Below, one piece after another: positions 13,802 to 14,181 of a DNA stretch of 14,181 bases. Origin of the DNA: Gammaproteobacteria bacterium (GTDB taxonomy: Bacteria; Pseudomonadota; Gammaproteobacteria; Granulosicoccales; Granulosicoccaceae); the NCBI GenBank assembly GCA_020444765.1, contig JAGRHW010000044.1:1-14181 (forward strand), read 5' to 3'. The notes beneath the pieces are model-generated. The model was given only the letters and a program-made list of their open reading frames with translations, had not been told where the DNA came from and made no database searches. Made by a program: the position numbers and the translations under genes. How positions within the stretch are numbered: the stretch's first letter is position 1; every line of letters begins with the position of its first letter.

Positions 13802-14181
13802 ATGAGAGGCCGCAGGTTTGAAAATAAAGTATCTGTTATTACAGGTGCTGCACAAGGGATCGGCAGGGCGACCGCGCTGCAGATGGCGGCGGAGGGTGCC
13901 CGGCTGGTACTGGTGGACCGGTCAGAGATCGTACACGAAGTGGCCGATCAGGCGAGTGCAGCCGGCGCCCGGGCGGTAGAGGCGGTAATCGCCGATCTGG
14001 AGCATTATTCAGAGTGCTGCCGGGCGCTTGATAGTGCTCATCAGACGTTTGGCGTCATTGATATTCTGGTCAATAACGTGGGCGGTACTATCTGGACAAA
14101 GCCTTATCAACATTACGAAGAAAGCCAGATCGAAGCGGAGGTCCGGCGCTCGCTGTTTCCCACCCTCTGGTGCTGCCACGC
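13802..14181 (+). CDS. benD: 1,6-dihydroxycyclohexa-2,4-diene-1-carboxylate dehydrogenase (BenD/XylL), 3' end cut off
   Basis: The first 126 residues of a short-chain dehydrogenase. Its family turns the cis-diol made from benzoate by BenABC into catechol, with NAD+ reduction and loss of CO2; cytosolic. The Rossmann glycine motif TGAAQGIG is at residues 14-21, Asp39 (LVLVDRSEIVHEVAD) fits NAD+ preference, and NNVGGTIW is at residues 91-98. The segments KPYQHYEE and IEAEVRRSLFPTLWCCH are almost specific for BenD/XylL and separate it from general SDRs. The catalytic Tyr-x3-Lys lies beyond the window. AAGGAG (13787-13792) is 9 nt before the ATG. It sits right after the dioxygenase in the predicted XylS-type regulated operon; benABC genes would be expected further downstream but cannot be seen. 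Confidence 0.95.
   Translation, partial: MRGRRFENKVSVITGAAQGIGRATALQMAAEGARLVLVDRSEIVHEVADQASAAGARAVEAVIADLEHYSECCRALDSAHQTFGVIDILVNNVGGTIWTKPYQHYEESQIEAEVRRSLFPTLWCCH

Noticed and set aside
1..14181. CRISPR array, insertion sequence, tRNA or rRNA gene
   Set aside because: No regularly spaced direct repeats, transposase motifs, terminal inverted repeats or RNA-gene signatures were seen on reading both strands.

Overview
The window looks like chromosomal DNA of a proteobacterium, most likely a gammaproteobacterium related to pseudomonads or marine heterotrophs. This is judged from the thiopurine methyltransferase, the XylS/BenR-like regulator, the XylE-like dioxygenase and BenD/XylL-like dehydrogenase, all of which resemble pseudomonad proteins I remember. 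The species cannot be named from sequence alone. Genes are densely packed and mostly on the + strand; only the IclR-type regulator is on the - strand.

Region 1 (1-5157) is a chalcogen and membrane-stress neighbourhood. It holds the 3' part of a TPMT-family methyltransferase (tpm), a 29-residue single-helix membrane peptide, and four tightly spaced genes: xpaC, telA, an SPFH protein with a C-terminal GYF_2 domain, and a double zinc-ribbon protein with one C-terminal membrane helix. xpaC-telA is the conserved pair known as xpaC-yaaN in Bacillus. The SPFH and zinc-ribbon pair resembles the YdjI and YdjG partners of Bacillus PspA. Together they suggest one membrane-associated complex of unproven function.

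Region 2 (5158-7021) is a single large gene for a fused aconitase X (DUF126 swivel domain plus DUF521), with its own sigma70-like promoter. The best-known bacterial activity of this family is cis-3-hydroxy-L-proline dehydratase. None of the usual hydroxyproline partner genes is in view, so the substrate is open.

Region 3 (7022-14181) is an aromatic-acid catabolic region. It contains a three-gene TRAP transporter (dctP-dctQ-dctM) closed by a strong intrinsic terminator, a XylS/BenR-type AraC regulator with its own promoter, a convergent IclR-type regulator, a catechol 2,3-dioxygenase with every active-site residue in place, and the start of benD/xylL. The last two imply benzoate-type acid -> cis-diol -> catechol -> meta ring cleavage.

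The most notable result is regulatory. Three promoter regions carry paired XylS/BenR-type boxes (TGCA-N6-GGNTA) at near-identical geometry: upstream of dctP, upstream of the dioxygenase, and divergently towards the IclR gene. In each one a -10-like hexamer starts exactly 22 nt past the end of the proximal box. This ties the TRAP transporter to the same predicted regulon as the ring-cleavage operon and makes it a candidate aromatic-acid importer. aconitase X has no such box and seems to lie outside this regulon.
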